From Bacillus_AD sp047238185 (GTDB lineage Bacteria; Bacillota; Bacilli; Bacillales; DSM-1321): DNA of 64,000 nt. This document shows positions 16,222 through 23,863 of this stretch, piece after piece. A model generated the notes under the pieces. It was not told the DNA's origin and did no database searches. It saw nothing but the letters and a program-made list of their open reading frames with translations. Numbering within the stretch: the first letter of the stretch is position 1; each line of letters starts with the position of its first letter. A program made the position numbers and the translations under genes. The stretch spans positions 1 through 64,000 of the forward strand of contig NZ_JBDFMI010000002.1 in the NCBI RefSeq assembly GCF_047238185.1. Reading direction: 5' to 3'.

Positions 16222-16450
16222 CAAAAAAACAGAAAAATTTTCCCAGAAACTATCAAAAAGTGATTATAATTAATGAACAAGTCAAAATGAACATTTCTTA
16301 TATTTAAAACAATACTGCTCAAACCCTCTAAAATCAATGGTTTATTTATGAGTAAATCATTTTGTTATTTTTGTTCATTTAGAGTCTACCCAAATTGAAC
16401 AAATCCATATATAAAAAATCCATTATTAGATAATGAATTTTTTATATATG
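16222..16450. other. Non-coding region upstream of resolvase, possible res site; terminator
   Basis: No ORF. TGAACA or its complement recurs at about 16274, 16288, 16372 and 16396 in both orientations, which could be resolvase-binding subsites. At 16406-16450 a 43-bp near-perfect palindrome with A and T runs (CATATATAAAAAATC...GAATTTTTTATATATG) lies downstream of the minus-strand gene at 16512 and can terminate it. Confidence 0.4.
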
Positions 16451-16511
16451 AAATTTTCTTATAGCATCTGCCCGCGTTTTTGAACATTCCTAAAATCAAC
16501 ATGTTTCATAT

Positions 16512-16928
16512 TTAATAAAGGTTAGGTATCTTTACATCTTTCAATTGCACCACTTTACCTTGTACATCTGTTTTTAATTGATATTTACCGACAATCTTTT
16601 CTTTTGTTTTAAATCCATGTATAAATAGGAAGGCATAGGCATCTATAAAACTAACAAATGACTCTGAATCCTTTACGATAATTGACCCCACTTCACACCC
16701 AACTTCACCATGTTCGTAATAAAAAGGCGAAAGTTTATTAGACACAACTACAAGTGGTTCATTCATTGGTGCATCACTGAAGGGAATACCTCTATTAACC
16801 TTGGGGAATTCCTCGTAAAAATACTTGCTTGTTCCAAAGGACATCATAGGAAGATCGGAGTCTAAACCCTGTTTAATTTTCTCAATTACTTCAAGTTCTT
16901 GTTTACTTAGCCCCCAATTAATTTCCAT
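16512..16928 (-). CDS. Hypothetical protein, 138 aa
   Basis: Not recognised. Acidic soluble protein with GLSKQELEVIEKI at the N-terminus. AAGGTGAT lies 5 bp before the ATG. It is downstream of a cluster of minus-strand genes (18869 to 16512) that may be one operon, ended by the palindromic terminator at 16406-16450. Confidence 0.64.
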   Translation of the reverse strand: MEINWGLSKQELEVIEKIKQGLDSDLPMMSFGTSKYFYEEFPKVNRGIPFSDAPMNEPLVVVSNKLSPFYYEHGEVGCEVGSIIVKDSESFVSFIDAYAFLFIHGFKTKEKIVGKYQLKTDVQGKVVQLKDVKIPNLY

Positions 16929-16993
16929 AAAATCACCTTACCTTTATGTTTTTTCATATATATATTAATTGGTAAATATTAAGCTGCTGCATA

Positions 16994-17131
16994 TTAAATA
17001 CTTTTGCTTGCTTTAACGATTTTTGAACCTGCCCATACTAAAACTAGAATACCGAGGATAGGCATGAATACAGTCATTAATCCCTCGGTGGCAACATTCC
17101 CAACGTAATCACTAATAGTCTGATGTGTCAT
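16994..17131 (-). CDS. Small single-pass membrane protein, 45 aa, coupled
   Basis: Starts MTHQTISDYVGN and carries one hydrophobic helix (LMTVFMPILGILVLVWAG) followed by a basic tail (KIVKASKSI). Its ATG overlaps the TGA of the upstream gene (ATGA) and AAGGTGGTG provides a strong site, so it is very likely translated. Similar in plan to small phage or plasmid membrane peptides; function unknown. Confidence 0.62.
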   Translation of the reverse strand: MTHQTISDYVGNVATEGLMTVFMPILGILVLVWAGSKIVKASKSI

Positions 17132-17598
17132 TTTATCACCACCTTGTTTTCTCGATAGAATCTATCTTCTCTAATTGCATCTTCAAAATCTTTAGTATCT
17201 GGCAGAGCATTTTTCATAAGAAGCGTATAATCAGGACCACAGCAAGATTCCCTGGCACCGAACCAATCAATTTGCGTTATTTTTATATCGTCAAAGTTAT
17301 CATCTTTTACAGACATTTCATTTACTATTCCCCATTCATTTTTATCTAGATAAGTATGAGGAAGATATTTTTCGTATTTTTTTGTTACATTATTTATTCC
17401 AAAAAAGGTTTCGAATAAGTACATTAGATGATCTTCGGTAACATCGCCATGAGCATCTACCAATTCTTCATATTTGAATGATATTGCAGCCAATAATTTT
17501 ATGATAGAAGAAGCGTCCATTTCTGTTTCGATAAATCTGGCTTGCTTATCCTGATCTATATTATGGTAATGCACGATTTTATAAATATTTTTCTCCAT
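17128..17598 (-). CDS. Hypothetical protein, 156 aa
   Basis: Not recognised. Soluble, acidic protein; AAGGAG precedes the ATG at good distance. Its stop codon overlaps the start of the 45-aa membrane protein, so the two are probably expressed together. Confidence 0.66.
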   Translation of the reverse strand: MEKNIYKIVHYHNIDQDKQARFIETEMDASSIIKLLAAISFKYEELVDAHGDVTEDHLMYLFETFFGINNVTKKYEKYLPHTYLDKNEWGIVNEMSVKDDNFDDIKITQIDWFGARESCCGPDYTLLMKNALPDTKDFEDAIREDRFYRENKVVIK

Positions 17599-17697
17599 AA
17601 AATCTCTCCTTAGAACTTAATTTTCTTTGCGACCTCCCTCAATTTTTGCGAGAGCGCACTTGAACTTAATACGATTTATAGTCGCTCAGATGACTAA

Positions 17698-18270
17698 TTA
17701 TAGAGATTGATAAATTTTATACTCTTTGTCTAAAAAATGAATTGCTTCTCTCTCTATTAATTCAGCTACCGCAATAGCCACAGTCTTTTCTTGAAATTCT
17801 AGATTTTCAATGTCGCTTACCAGTAAATCATCTTTTATCTCTATATTGTGAAATACCCATCCATAACCAATAAAATTTTGATAATCAGGATTAGAAATAA
17901 ATTGGACTTCATAAAGATTTTTTTTAAATAGACGATCAATAAATTGATCGTTAATTCTGATTCCTAGTTGAACATCTGAGAGATATGAACCTAATATGTT
18001 TTTTATTCTTTCAACAAATACTGAATCTTTGATTCTAAACTTAACCATAATTTTATAAGGTATGACTGAGGTAGTTTCTGTTTGAACAATTACATCTACA
18101 CCGTAGGCATTTATATGATTAGGATCTGGATCATTCTGTTCATTATATTCAAAATCCCACTGTTTAATTAGTTGCTGTAAAGTTGATAAATTTAATTCTT
18201 TCCCTTCATCGTGCAGCGACTGAAAGTAGTTATCAATCTGTTGTTTTATGTATTTGTTTTTAGTATCCAT
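17698..18270 (-). CDS. Hypothetical protein, 190 aa
   Basis: ATG at 18270 follows GAAGGGTG; an in-frame GTG at 18279 overlaps that site. Soluble alpha/beta protein, not recognised. The 17599-17697 gap to the next gene holds only AT-rich spacer. Confidence 0.65.
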   Translation of the reverse strand: MDTKNKYIKQQIDNYFQSLHDEGKELNLSTLQQLIKQWDFEYNEQNDPDPNHINAYGVDVIVQTETTSVIPYKIMVKFRIKDSVFVERIKNILGSYLSDVQLGIRINDQFIDRLFKKNLYEVQFISNPDYQNFIGYGWVFHNIEIKDDLLVSDIENLEFQEKTVAIAVAELIEREAIHFLDKEYKIYQSL

Positions 18271-18425
18271 ATATTTCACCCTTCTTTAAAGTATCTACAG
18301 TATTTATCAAAAAAAGCTATCATAAAGTTTTTGTTTAATAAAGACTTATATATTAGAAATTTCGGAAATTATTATATACAAAATATTTCCTCCTTTATAG
18401 GAATTTATCAATTCTTACAGTATAA

Positions 18426-18869
18426 TCACATTGACTGTGAATTCTGAGCAGCGCTATTCCTTATTTTTTTTCTTATCATCGGAAAGGTTAATAATAGCGT
18501 TCCAAATATTAATAAACTGGATTCCATTAAGAATACAATTAAACCCATATAACTAAATAAAAAACTAATATAGAACTTTAAAAATAATAACAGGATACCA
18601 AAAAGTGAAAAGCCAATTTTCCGAACTTTAATGATTATGGATATTGTCCCATAGGTGAATCCCGTTAAATAACAATATAAAAGTTGGCCTTGTGAGAAGG
18701 TTAATGATATATGCATAAATCTTTCTAAAAACATATACAACCCATGTTCTATAATCACATCTTTAAGTGTAGTGGTATTAATAATTTGTAATATAAAATG
18801 TGTAATTGTACCAATGACCACAGGATAAAGAATATACTGGCCCAATATAATTTTTGGTACTTTTTTCAC
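18426..18869 (-). CDS. Four-helix membrane protein, 147 aa
   Basis: GTG start after GGAGGGA. Four hydrophobic segments (about residues 8-28, 50-70, 80-105, 108-130) with a basic C-terminus. No known family. First gene of the minus-strand cluster; the upstream 130 bp to 18999 contain the divergent promoter for 19011. Confidence 0.62.
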   Translation of the reverse strand: MKKVPKIILGQYILYPVVIGTITHFILQIINTTTLKDVIIEHGLYMFLERFMHISLTFSQGQLLYCYLTGFTYGTISIIIKVRKIGFSLFGILLLFLKFYISFLFSYMGLIVFLMESSLLIFGTLLLTFPMIRKKIRNSAAQNSQSM

Positions 18870-18950
18870 TATTTTCTATCCCTCCCAATACTTGTTTATA
18901 TACTAATTATACCAATTTAATAGGTAAATGTATACTTTCGTATCAAATAT

Positions 18951-18982
18951 TTGTTGTTTTTTAAAACATTTTTCGTTATAAT
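18951..18982 (+). promoter_or_regulatory. Promoter with TGTTTT-TT-AAAACA dyad, drives 19011
   Basis: A perfect dyad TGTTTTTTAAAACA overlies TTGTTT (18954), with an exact 17-bp spacer to TATAAT (18977-18982). Single copy, no upstream repeat at 26 bp. Confidence 0.75.
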
Positions 18983-19010
18983 TTAAGTAGTATAAAAGAA
19001 GGAGATTTTT

Positions 19011-19526
19011 ATGCAAACAGTTGAAATGATTTATAAAAAGTATCCTAATGTTAAATTAAAAGCAGACAATCCTTCTGATCCGTCAGTGTTATTAACTGTG
19101 GAAGAATCAGTTTTTTTTCAAATGGTTATGTTCTTTAATAATCCTGATTCCTTCCAATTTAGTATAAATATACTGTATTCAAATTTAAAAAATGAAGAGT
19201 TGTTTTTTGCTTTGAAATGCTTAATTGAATATTTCCAAAAAGATACCTCTTTATTGAATGAAATAGAGCAATCTATATACGACAATGAACTATTAAGTGA
19301 AAAATTATTAAATCAAAAGTTATTTAGTGAATATGTAGAAAGCGCCTTAAACATTAAATTTTCTTCATCTATGGTTAGAGTGTATTGGTTGCGTGGGAAA
19401 GTACCAACGGCCGATCTAATTATTGATGGGACACCATACTGGAAAGAAAAAACGGTCTTAAAGTTTATTGAACAAGAAAGAATAATTAGAGCTAATAAAA
19501 CAATGACACCAAACAGACGACGTTAA
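19011..19526 (+). CDS. Hypothetical protein with C-terminal HTH-like segment, 171 aa
   Basis: The N-terminal two thirds is helical and unrecognised. The C-terminus (SMVRVYWLRGKVPTADLIIDGTPYWKEKTVLKFI) resembles the MerR/excisionase-type winged helix that reads a W-x-R-G...P turn, so DNA binding is possible. AAGGAG before the ATG. It ends 10 bp before structured repeat R2, so transcription would run into R2. Confidence 0.66.
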   Translation: MQTVEMIYKKYPNVKLKADNPSDPSVLLTVEESVFFQMVMFFNNPDSFQFSINILYSNLKNEELFFALKCLIEYFQKDTSLLNEIEQSIYDNELLSEKLLNQKLFSEYVESALNIKFSSSMVRVYWLRGKVPTADLIIDGTPYWKEKTVLKFIEQERIIRANKTMTPNRRR

Positions 19527-19536
19527 ACCATTTTTG

Positions 19537-20133
19537 GGTTGCCTTACAGGTCTGCTTGCAAGCACATAAAGGATGCCAAGAGCGCATCCTTTTGTCATTG
19601 CAGCATCTCACTTCCCTCTAAAAAGCAAGCGATCAAGAATCTTTAACCAGGGCCACCGGAAGCCCACCGGAGATCCCTGGAAAGCTTCTATGTTCCATTG
19701 CCTTTCTTAACGAGTGCCTGACTACAAAAACCTTTAAAACCCTCCACACCAAGAGCATTTTCCCATTCGATACCGAACTGTACCACTGCGCAACATCCCT
19801 AACCTTTAAAGCCGGACAGATTCCTAGCCTACGGCCTATCCGTCTTTAAAGCTAAGGGCTGGAAGAACCTTGCAAGTGCCTATTTTTTATTCGTGTGCTG
19901 CTAGTCCGTCCTTTAAAGGATGCCAAGCAGAATCGGCATCCTTTGGCCAGACAGCATCACTACGCCCTAAAGGGCCATAAAAAAGGTACTCCGTATTCCT
20001 CCACTAACGTTCCGTCACACTTGCAAGAACCTTCATGCTTATGGTCCTGTCGGTTTATCGAAAGGGAAAAATTCAGCCTTTCAGTCTTTCTCTTATTCGG
20101 TATCGAATAGGAAACAAAAATCCAAAACATAAA
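19537..20133. repeat. Structured 597-bp repeat R2 (copy 2)
   Basis: Direct repeat of 9374-9969 in the same orientation, over 99% identical. All stems listed for copy R1 are preserved here, including the 13-bp long-range pair that closes near the right end. Where a stem base differs from R1 the change falls in loops or single-stranded joints (for example the AAGAAG/AAGCAG hairpin loop). It lies 44 bp before the zinc-ribbon gene at 20178. Confidence 0.85.
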
Positions 20134-20177
20134 ACACCTTAATCAAAAAACAACATAAAGAACTGGGGGATAAAACA

Positions 20178-20684
20178 ATGGTGACTTGTAAATATTGTGG
20201 GGAGCAATTATTTTTCATTGGGGAAGATGAAAATATAGTACATTTTAGTTGTTCGTTTTGTGACCTGGTATTTGCATTAGATGATACCAGTGTCGATAGA
20301 AAAAGAAAAATGAGCGTTCCTGAAAGCTACGATGCATCTTATAATCAAAGTACCAAAGAATTATTAAAAAGAGATACAATCAGTTTGTATCATGTTTTAA
20401 AGGACCTTAGAGCAGACTGGTATAAAATGAAAGAGATCTTACGCAATTTAAAACTCATTACAGAAAATGATAGCGTTCCACAGCTTAACAAAGAGGATGA
20501 ACAAACAGTTAGAGAATTAAAAACTGAATTTATTAAATTGACGAAGAAGAAATTTAGCATTGAAAATATTATAATTGAAAGAACCGGGTATATTGTTGAA
20601 AAAATTACTGATAAGTTTTTATCTGAAATTGTACAATTAGGAAAATATGCATCAAGTAAGCCTATGTATATTTATATTAAATAA
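20178..20684 (+). CDS. Zinc-ribbon protein with helical domain, 168 aa
   Basis: N-terminal CKYCGEQL...CSFCDLVF zinc ribbon (residues 4-35), then a long helical, lysine-rich region without known motif. GGGGG lies 8 bp before the ATG. First gene after structured repeat R2 and just before the Fic toxin-antitoxin genes. Function unknown; nucleic-acid binding is plausible. Confidence 0.7.
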   Translation: MVTCKYCGEQLFFIGEDENIVHFSCSFCDLVFALDDTSVDRKRKMSVPESYDASYNQSTKELLKRDTISLYHVLKDLRADWYKMKEILRNLKLITENDSVPQLNKEDEQTVRELKTEFIKLTKKKFSIENIIIERTGYIVEKITDKFLSEIVQLGKYASSKPMYIYIK

Positions 20685-20716
20685 TCAGGTCTGCAGCCTA
20701 TAAAGGGAGTGTTAGT

Positions 20717-20878
20717 ATGGAATTGAAAAAAATTATTAGATCCGCAAAAGCATCTATTGAAACAGAAGGTTATAACGTGACAAAGGATATTGAAGAATTG
20801 GTTATTAAAGAAGCAAACGGGGAAATATCTTTTAATGATTTTTCAAAACATATGCAAGAAATTGCTAAACAGCCATGA
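20717..20878 (+). CDS. Fic antitoxin, VbhA-like, 53 aa
   Basis: Small inhibitory partner of a class I Fic toxin. Residues S13-IET-E17-G18 match the (S/T)xxxE(G/N) inhibition motif, whose glutamate blocks ATP binding in the toxin. The rest (VIKEANGEISFNDFSKHMQEIA) matches the short helical bundle of VbhA-type antitoxins. AAGGGAG lies 7 bp before the ATG, and the stop overlaps the toxin start (ATGA), giving coupled expression. The gene is shorter than the ORF size cut-off usually applied, so it is easily missed. Confidence 0.85.
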   Translation: MELKKIIRSAKASIETEGYNVTKDIEELVIKEANGEISFNDFSKHMQEIAKQP

Positions 20879-21489
20879 CAGATAAATATAAAACATTTTA
20901 TCCGGATACGCATGTTTTAATCAATCATTTTAACGTGAAAGACCAGGATGAATTAGATAAATTAGAAACGGGTTTTACTTTAAAACGGCTGGCTGATTTA
21001 GGGAAAACACCAATTGAAGGAAATTTCGATTTTAAGCATCTAAAGGATATACACCAGTATATCTTTCAGGATATTTACCCATTTGCCGGACAAACTAGAA
21101 ATGAAGATATATCCAAAGGGACCTTTACATTTGCTTCACACCGTTTTATTGAACAAGCTGGCCAAGAATTATTCGAAAAATTAAAAAGAGAAAAGAACTT
21201 GTCCCATTTAGACACTCAACAATTTTCCATGAGGGCTGCTTATTATATGGGTGAGATTAATGTGTTACATCCTTTTAGAGAAGGAAATGGACGAACTCAA
21301 CGTGAATTTATAAGGGAACTTGCATTAGATAATGGTTATATTATTGATTGGTCCCTGATTAAAAAAGAACATTTGCTTGAAGCATCAATACGTTCAATAA
21401 CAAACGAGCTTCCATTGGCTAAAGTAATTGAAACTTGCATTTCTAATAAAGACCTAATTAAAGAACAGGAACCAGAAATTGAACGGTAA
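20875..21489 (+). CDS. Fic-domain toxin (AMP transferase), 204 aa
   Basis: Transfers AMP from ATP onto target proteins; relatives such as VbhT and FicT modify DNA gyrase and topoisomerase IV. The catalytic loop HPFREGNGRTQR begins at H132 and matches HxFx(D/E)GNGRxxR completely. The helical core (IHQYIFQDIYPFAGQTRNEDISKG) upstream is typical of class I Fic proteins. It is translationally coupled to the antitoxin at 20717. Likely a plasmid-addiction module. Confidence 0.93.
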   Translation: MTDKYKTFYPDTHVLINHFNVKDQDELDKLETGFTLKRLADLGKTPIEGNFDFKHLKDIHQYIFQDIYPFAGQTRNEDISKGTFTFASHRFIEQAGQELFEKLKREKNLSHLDTQQFSMRAAYYMGEINVLHPFREGNGRTQREFIRELALDNGYIIDWSLIKKEHLLEASIRSITNELPLAKVIETCISNKDLIKEQEPEIER

Positions 21490-21501
21490 GGAGTATTCCC
21501 A

Positions 21502-22101
21502 ATGAATGAATTTAAAAAATTTTCTTCTCCTATTGTGGTCCAACCAATATATAACGGTTATAAACCTGGAATGAACTTGTATTTTTTTGCTGATTATAAA
21601 ATATATAAAGCTGGCGATACTGCATTGATTTTGTTTGTACTAGAAAAAAGACGCTATTCAGAGGGATTATATTTTGTTACTGAAGATGGTATTAAGGTAA
21701 TATGGAACGAAGCTAATACGGGAATTCTTATTGAAGAAAATGCTACAACCAAATTTATCAATTCTATGTATGACTATTATACAAAGCAAATTGAAACAAT
21801 GAAATCTCAACCTGATGAATACAATTGGAGCCAAAGTGACTTAGATGAATTTTTTGAGCAAAGATATGAATTATTAGAAGAAATGCTTTTGAAATATGAA
21901 AATGACCGTATTAATAAACTTGCTATTACATTTTCTATACATGGCGTAGATAAAAACTCAATGGCGGAATATACATTTGATGATGATCATGGGCATGAGA
22001 AAATCTATACTACATATGAAGATGCTTTAAATATGTTAGAGACACTTAAAAAAACAATCCTTCATGCTGAATTCAAAATTATCTCGAACATTAGCCAGTG
22101 A
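21502..22101 (+). CDS. Hypothetical protein, 199 aa
   Basis: Follows the Fic gene by 12 bp with AAGGAG, so it is probably in the same operon, but it is not part of known Fic systems. Acidic, beta-rich N-terminal half and a helical centre. Ends before a terminator. Role unknown. Confidence 0.68.
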   Translation: MNEFKKFSSPIVVQPIYNGYKPGMNLYFFADYKIYKAGDTALILFVLEKRRYSEGLYFVTEDGIKVIWNEANTGILIEENATTKFINSMYDYYTKQIETMKSQPDEYNWSQSDLDEFFEQRYELLEEMLLKYENDRINKLAITFSIHGVDKNSMAEYTFDDDHGHEKIYTTYEDALNMLETLKKTILHAEFKIISNISQ

Positions 22102-22151
22102 ATATAAATAAAAACTAGAAATGTGTTTCAAGTTTATAATGGAACTTTTTT

Positions 22152-22180
22152 AAACGATGTGTAGACATCGTTTTTTATTT
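22152..22180 (+). terminator. Terminator of Fic operon
   Basis: AAACGATGT, GTAG loop, ACATCGTTTTTTATTT. Perfect stem with T run. Confidence 0.85.
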
Positions 22181-22282
22181 TATCCGAACTCCCACAATTT
22201 CTAAGCCTACTTTCTTTTTCTTTTTGTCTGCAGCTTTTATCATTTTCAACACTTTTAATTCAGAGCTTTGTTTCTTTTTCAT
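22175..22282 (-). CDS. Small basic protein, 35 aa
   Basis: Lysine-rich peptide (MKKKQSSELKVLKMIKAADK then KKKKVGLEIVGVRIK). AGGGAG lies 7 bp before the ATG at 22282. It runs opposite to its neighbours and its stop lies inside the Fic-operon terminator, so the two units are convergent. Unknown; could be a small nucleic-acid-binding protein. Confidence 0.45.
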   Translation of the reverse strand: MKKKQSSELKVLKMIKAADKKKKKVGLEIVGVRIK

Positions 22283-22465
22283 AGTCATTCTCCCTATATC
22301 AATAAAGTTTTACATATAGTTTGTCCTATAGGAAGGAAAATATACGTAAATAAGAATAAGTAGTCATAAAAAAGCCCTTCCCCACTTATATATAAGATAG
22401 AGAATGGATTTATGGAATTTTGGACCTGGGATAAATAGAAAAAATAATTAGGAGGGAGGAAGAGG

Positions 22466-22933
22466 ATGAAGTATATAAGTCCCATAGGAAAAAAGATAAA
22501 TAGTAATTTGAGTTATCAAGTTGAACAAATTACAGAAAATAAAATTATTAGAAAAACCAGAACGGACAAGCGACACCCGGTTAAATTTCCAGTCAATGAA
22601 ATTTTGAAAATGAAGTTAAAAACTCAATGTATACTACTTAACGAAAGGCGTAAGGCCGAGCAAAAATCTATTCTTTCCCAAACAGATTTTAATACATTTT
22701 TATTACGTTATGGACTAAGTAAACAGGATTGTATAACCTTCACAACGGATTATAAGGACAGCAAAATGTACATGCATACAAAGCTCCTGGAAACAGAATA
22801 CGCATTGATTGGTGGCCCTTATGGTCTGTCAATTAAACACAATTTATCTAATCGAAAAACTGTAACTTATATTATGGCCACAGTCATAAAATGGCTGGAA
22901 AGTGGTGGGATCAATGACGAAATCTTTCAGTAA
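22466..22933 (+). CDS. Hypothetical protein, 155 aa
   Basis: Strong GGAGGGAGGAAG site. Basic N-terminal half (KKINSNLSY, RKTRTDKRHPVKF) and a helical C-terminus; no known domain recognised. It overlaps the next gene by 20 bp, indicating a two-gene unit placed between the Fic operon and the T4SS operon. Confidence 0.65.
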   Translation: MKYISPIGKKINSNLSYQVEQITENKIIRKTRTDKRHPVKFPVNEILKMKLKTQCILLNERRKAEQKSILSQTDFNTFLLRYGLSKQDCITFTTDYKDSKMYMHTKLLETEYALIGGPYGLSIKHNLSNRKTVTYIMATVIKWLESGGINDEIFQ

Positions 22934-23522
22934 TTTAGATGTGTTAAAAGGGAAATTAGAAGGGAAAAGACCGAGTTTATTAAGTATTTTTATGGGAAGT
23001 AATAAAGAATTTATTTATATAGATATTCCGTATATTGATTACATTCGTGGCAATGTTTTTGTGGAGGATATGAAAGAAAATTTTGATGATGTTCCCTATA
23101 ATTTTAATCTTAGTTACCTCATTTATCTTTTGTATGATGAATTTTTAACTCAAGTCAAACTAGGAGCAAATCATAAAGAAGTAGCTTCCTATTTAATTAA
23201 TGCATACGACCAATATTGTACTGTGACTACACAAGAAGTAAGAGTATTGAAAGCAGTAAGTAAAAGCTCGTTTAAATTTGAGACTGCAGCAAAAGAGCAA
23301 AGGTCCCAGGAAAAACAAGTGGAGTTACAACTTAAAATGAAAAAATCCGAGATCCTTCGAGGGGAAATCATTTTACATGATATACAAGAATATCTGGGAG
23401 AGAAAAAAATCACCATCGAGCATATTCTTATTGCTCGTTATTTAGATTTTATTAATGATGTTAAAAAAAACGGTAATTCTTTAACTATACAAAAAGCGAT
23501 TTTATCAAAATTTATATCATGA
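22914..23522 (+). CDS. Hypothetical protein, 202 aa
   Basis: ATG at 22914 follows GTGGTGGG inside the previous gene. Helical protein with a charged coiled-coil-like stretch (KEQRSQEKQVELQLKMKKSE) near residue 140. Not recognised. An imperfect hairpin with T run (23533-23562) follows. Confidence 0.65.
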   Translation: MTKSFSNLDVLKGKLEGKRPSLLSIFMGSNKEFIYIDIPYIDYIRGNVFVEDMKENFDDVPYNFNLSYLIYLLYDEFLTQVKLGANHKEVASYLINAYDQYCTVTTQEVRVLKAVSKSSFKFETAAKEQRSQEKQVELQLKMKKSEILRGEIILHDIQEYLGEKKITIEHILIARYLDFINDVKKNGNSLTIQKAILSKFIS

Positions 23523-23568
23523 AGCTTTATAATAACTATAAAATTTATATTATTTTTATAGTTCTATA

Positions 23569-23612
23569 GAAAAACAAAAAGAGGAAAACTTTAAATTTAG
23601 CTTTCCTCTTTC
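23569..23612 (-). terminator. Terminator of the T4SS operon
   Basis: On the minus strand AAAGAGGAAAGC pairs with GTTTTCCTCTTT and is followed by TTGTTTTT. It overlaps the last codons of the AbrB-like gene and closes the long minus-strand operon. Confidence 0.75.
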
Positions 23613-23848
23613 AAATCTTTAATTAATTTTATGCCTTCCTCTGATACAAATACATCACCAATCATTTGCCCTTTTCTAGCCAATTTTCCGGTAATTGCAC
23701 AGTATTGTTTATCTTTAAACGGCTTTATTATGATTGATTGAGTATTGTGTGAGACTTCAACATAATCATTCTCTTTTATCCGGAATGCAGCTAATAATTC
23801 GGCTGGAATATTGACTCTACCTTCTCTGGTCACTCGTCTTTTGTGCAA
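23597..23848 (-). CDS. AbrB/SpoVT-family transition regulator, 83 aa
   Basis: N-terminal swapped-hairpin DNA-binding domain (RRVTREGRVNIPAELLAAFRI, then YVEVSHNTQSIIIKP) and a C-terminal half (YCAITGKLARKGQMIGDVFVSEEGIKLI) that aligns with the dimerisation part of AbrB itself. I prefer the TTG at 23848, six bases after GAGGTG; a GTG at 23863 overlaps that site. Last gene of the T4SS operon, so it may feed back on transfer genes or respond to growth phase. Confidence 0.85.
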   Translation of the reverse strand: MHKRRVTREGRVNIPAELLAAFRIKENDYVEVSHNTQSIIIKPFKDKQYCAITGKLARKGQMIGDVFVSEEGIKLIKDLKEES

Positions 23849-23863
23849 AGGATCGCACCTCAC

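Noticed and set aside
22294..22485. Minus-strand 63-aa ORF
   Set aside because: No ribosome site, overlaps the promoter and start of the plus-strand gene at 22466.
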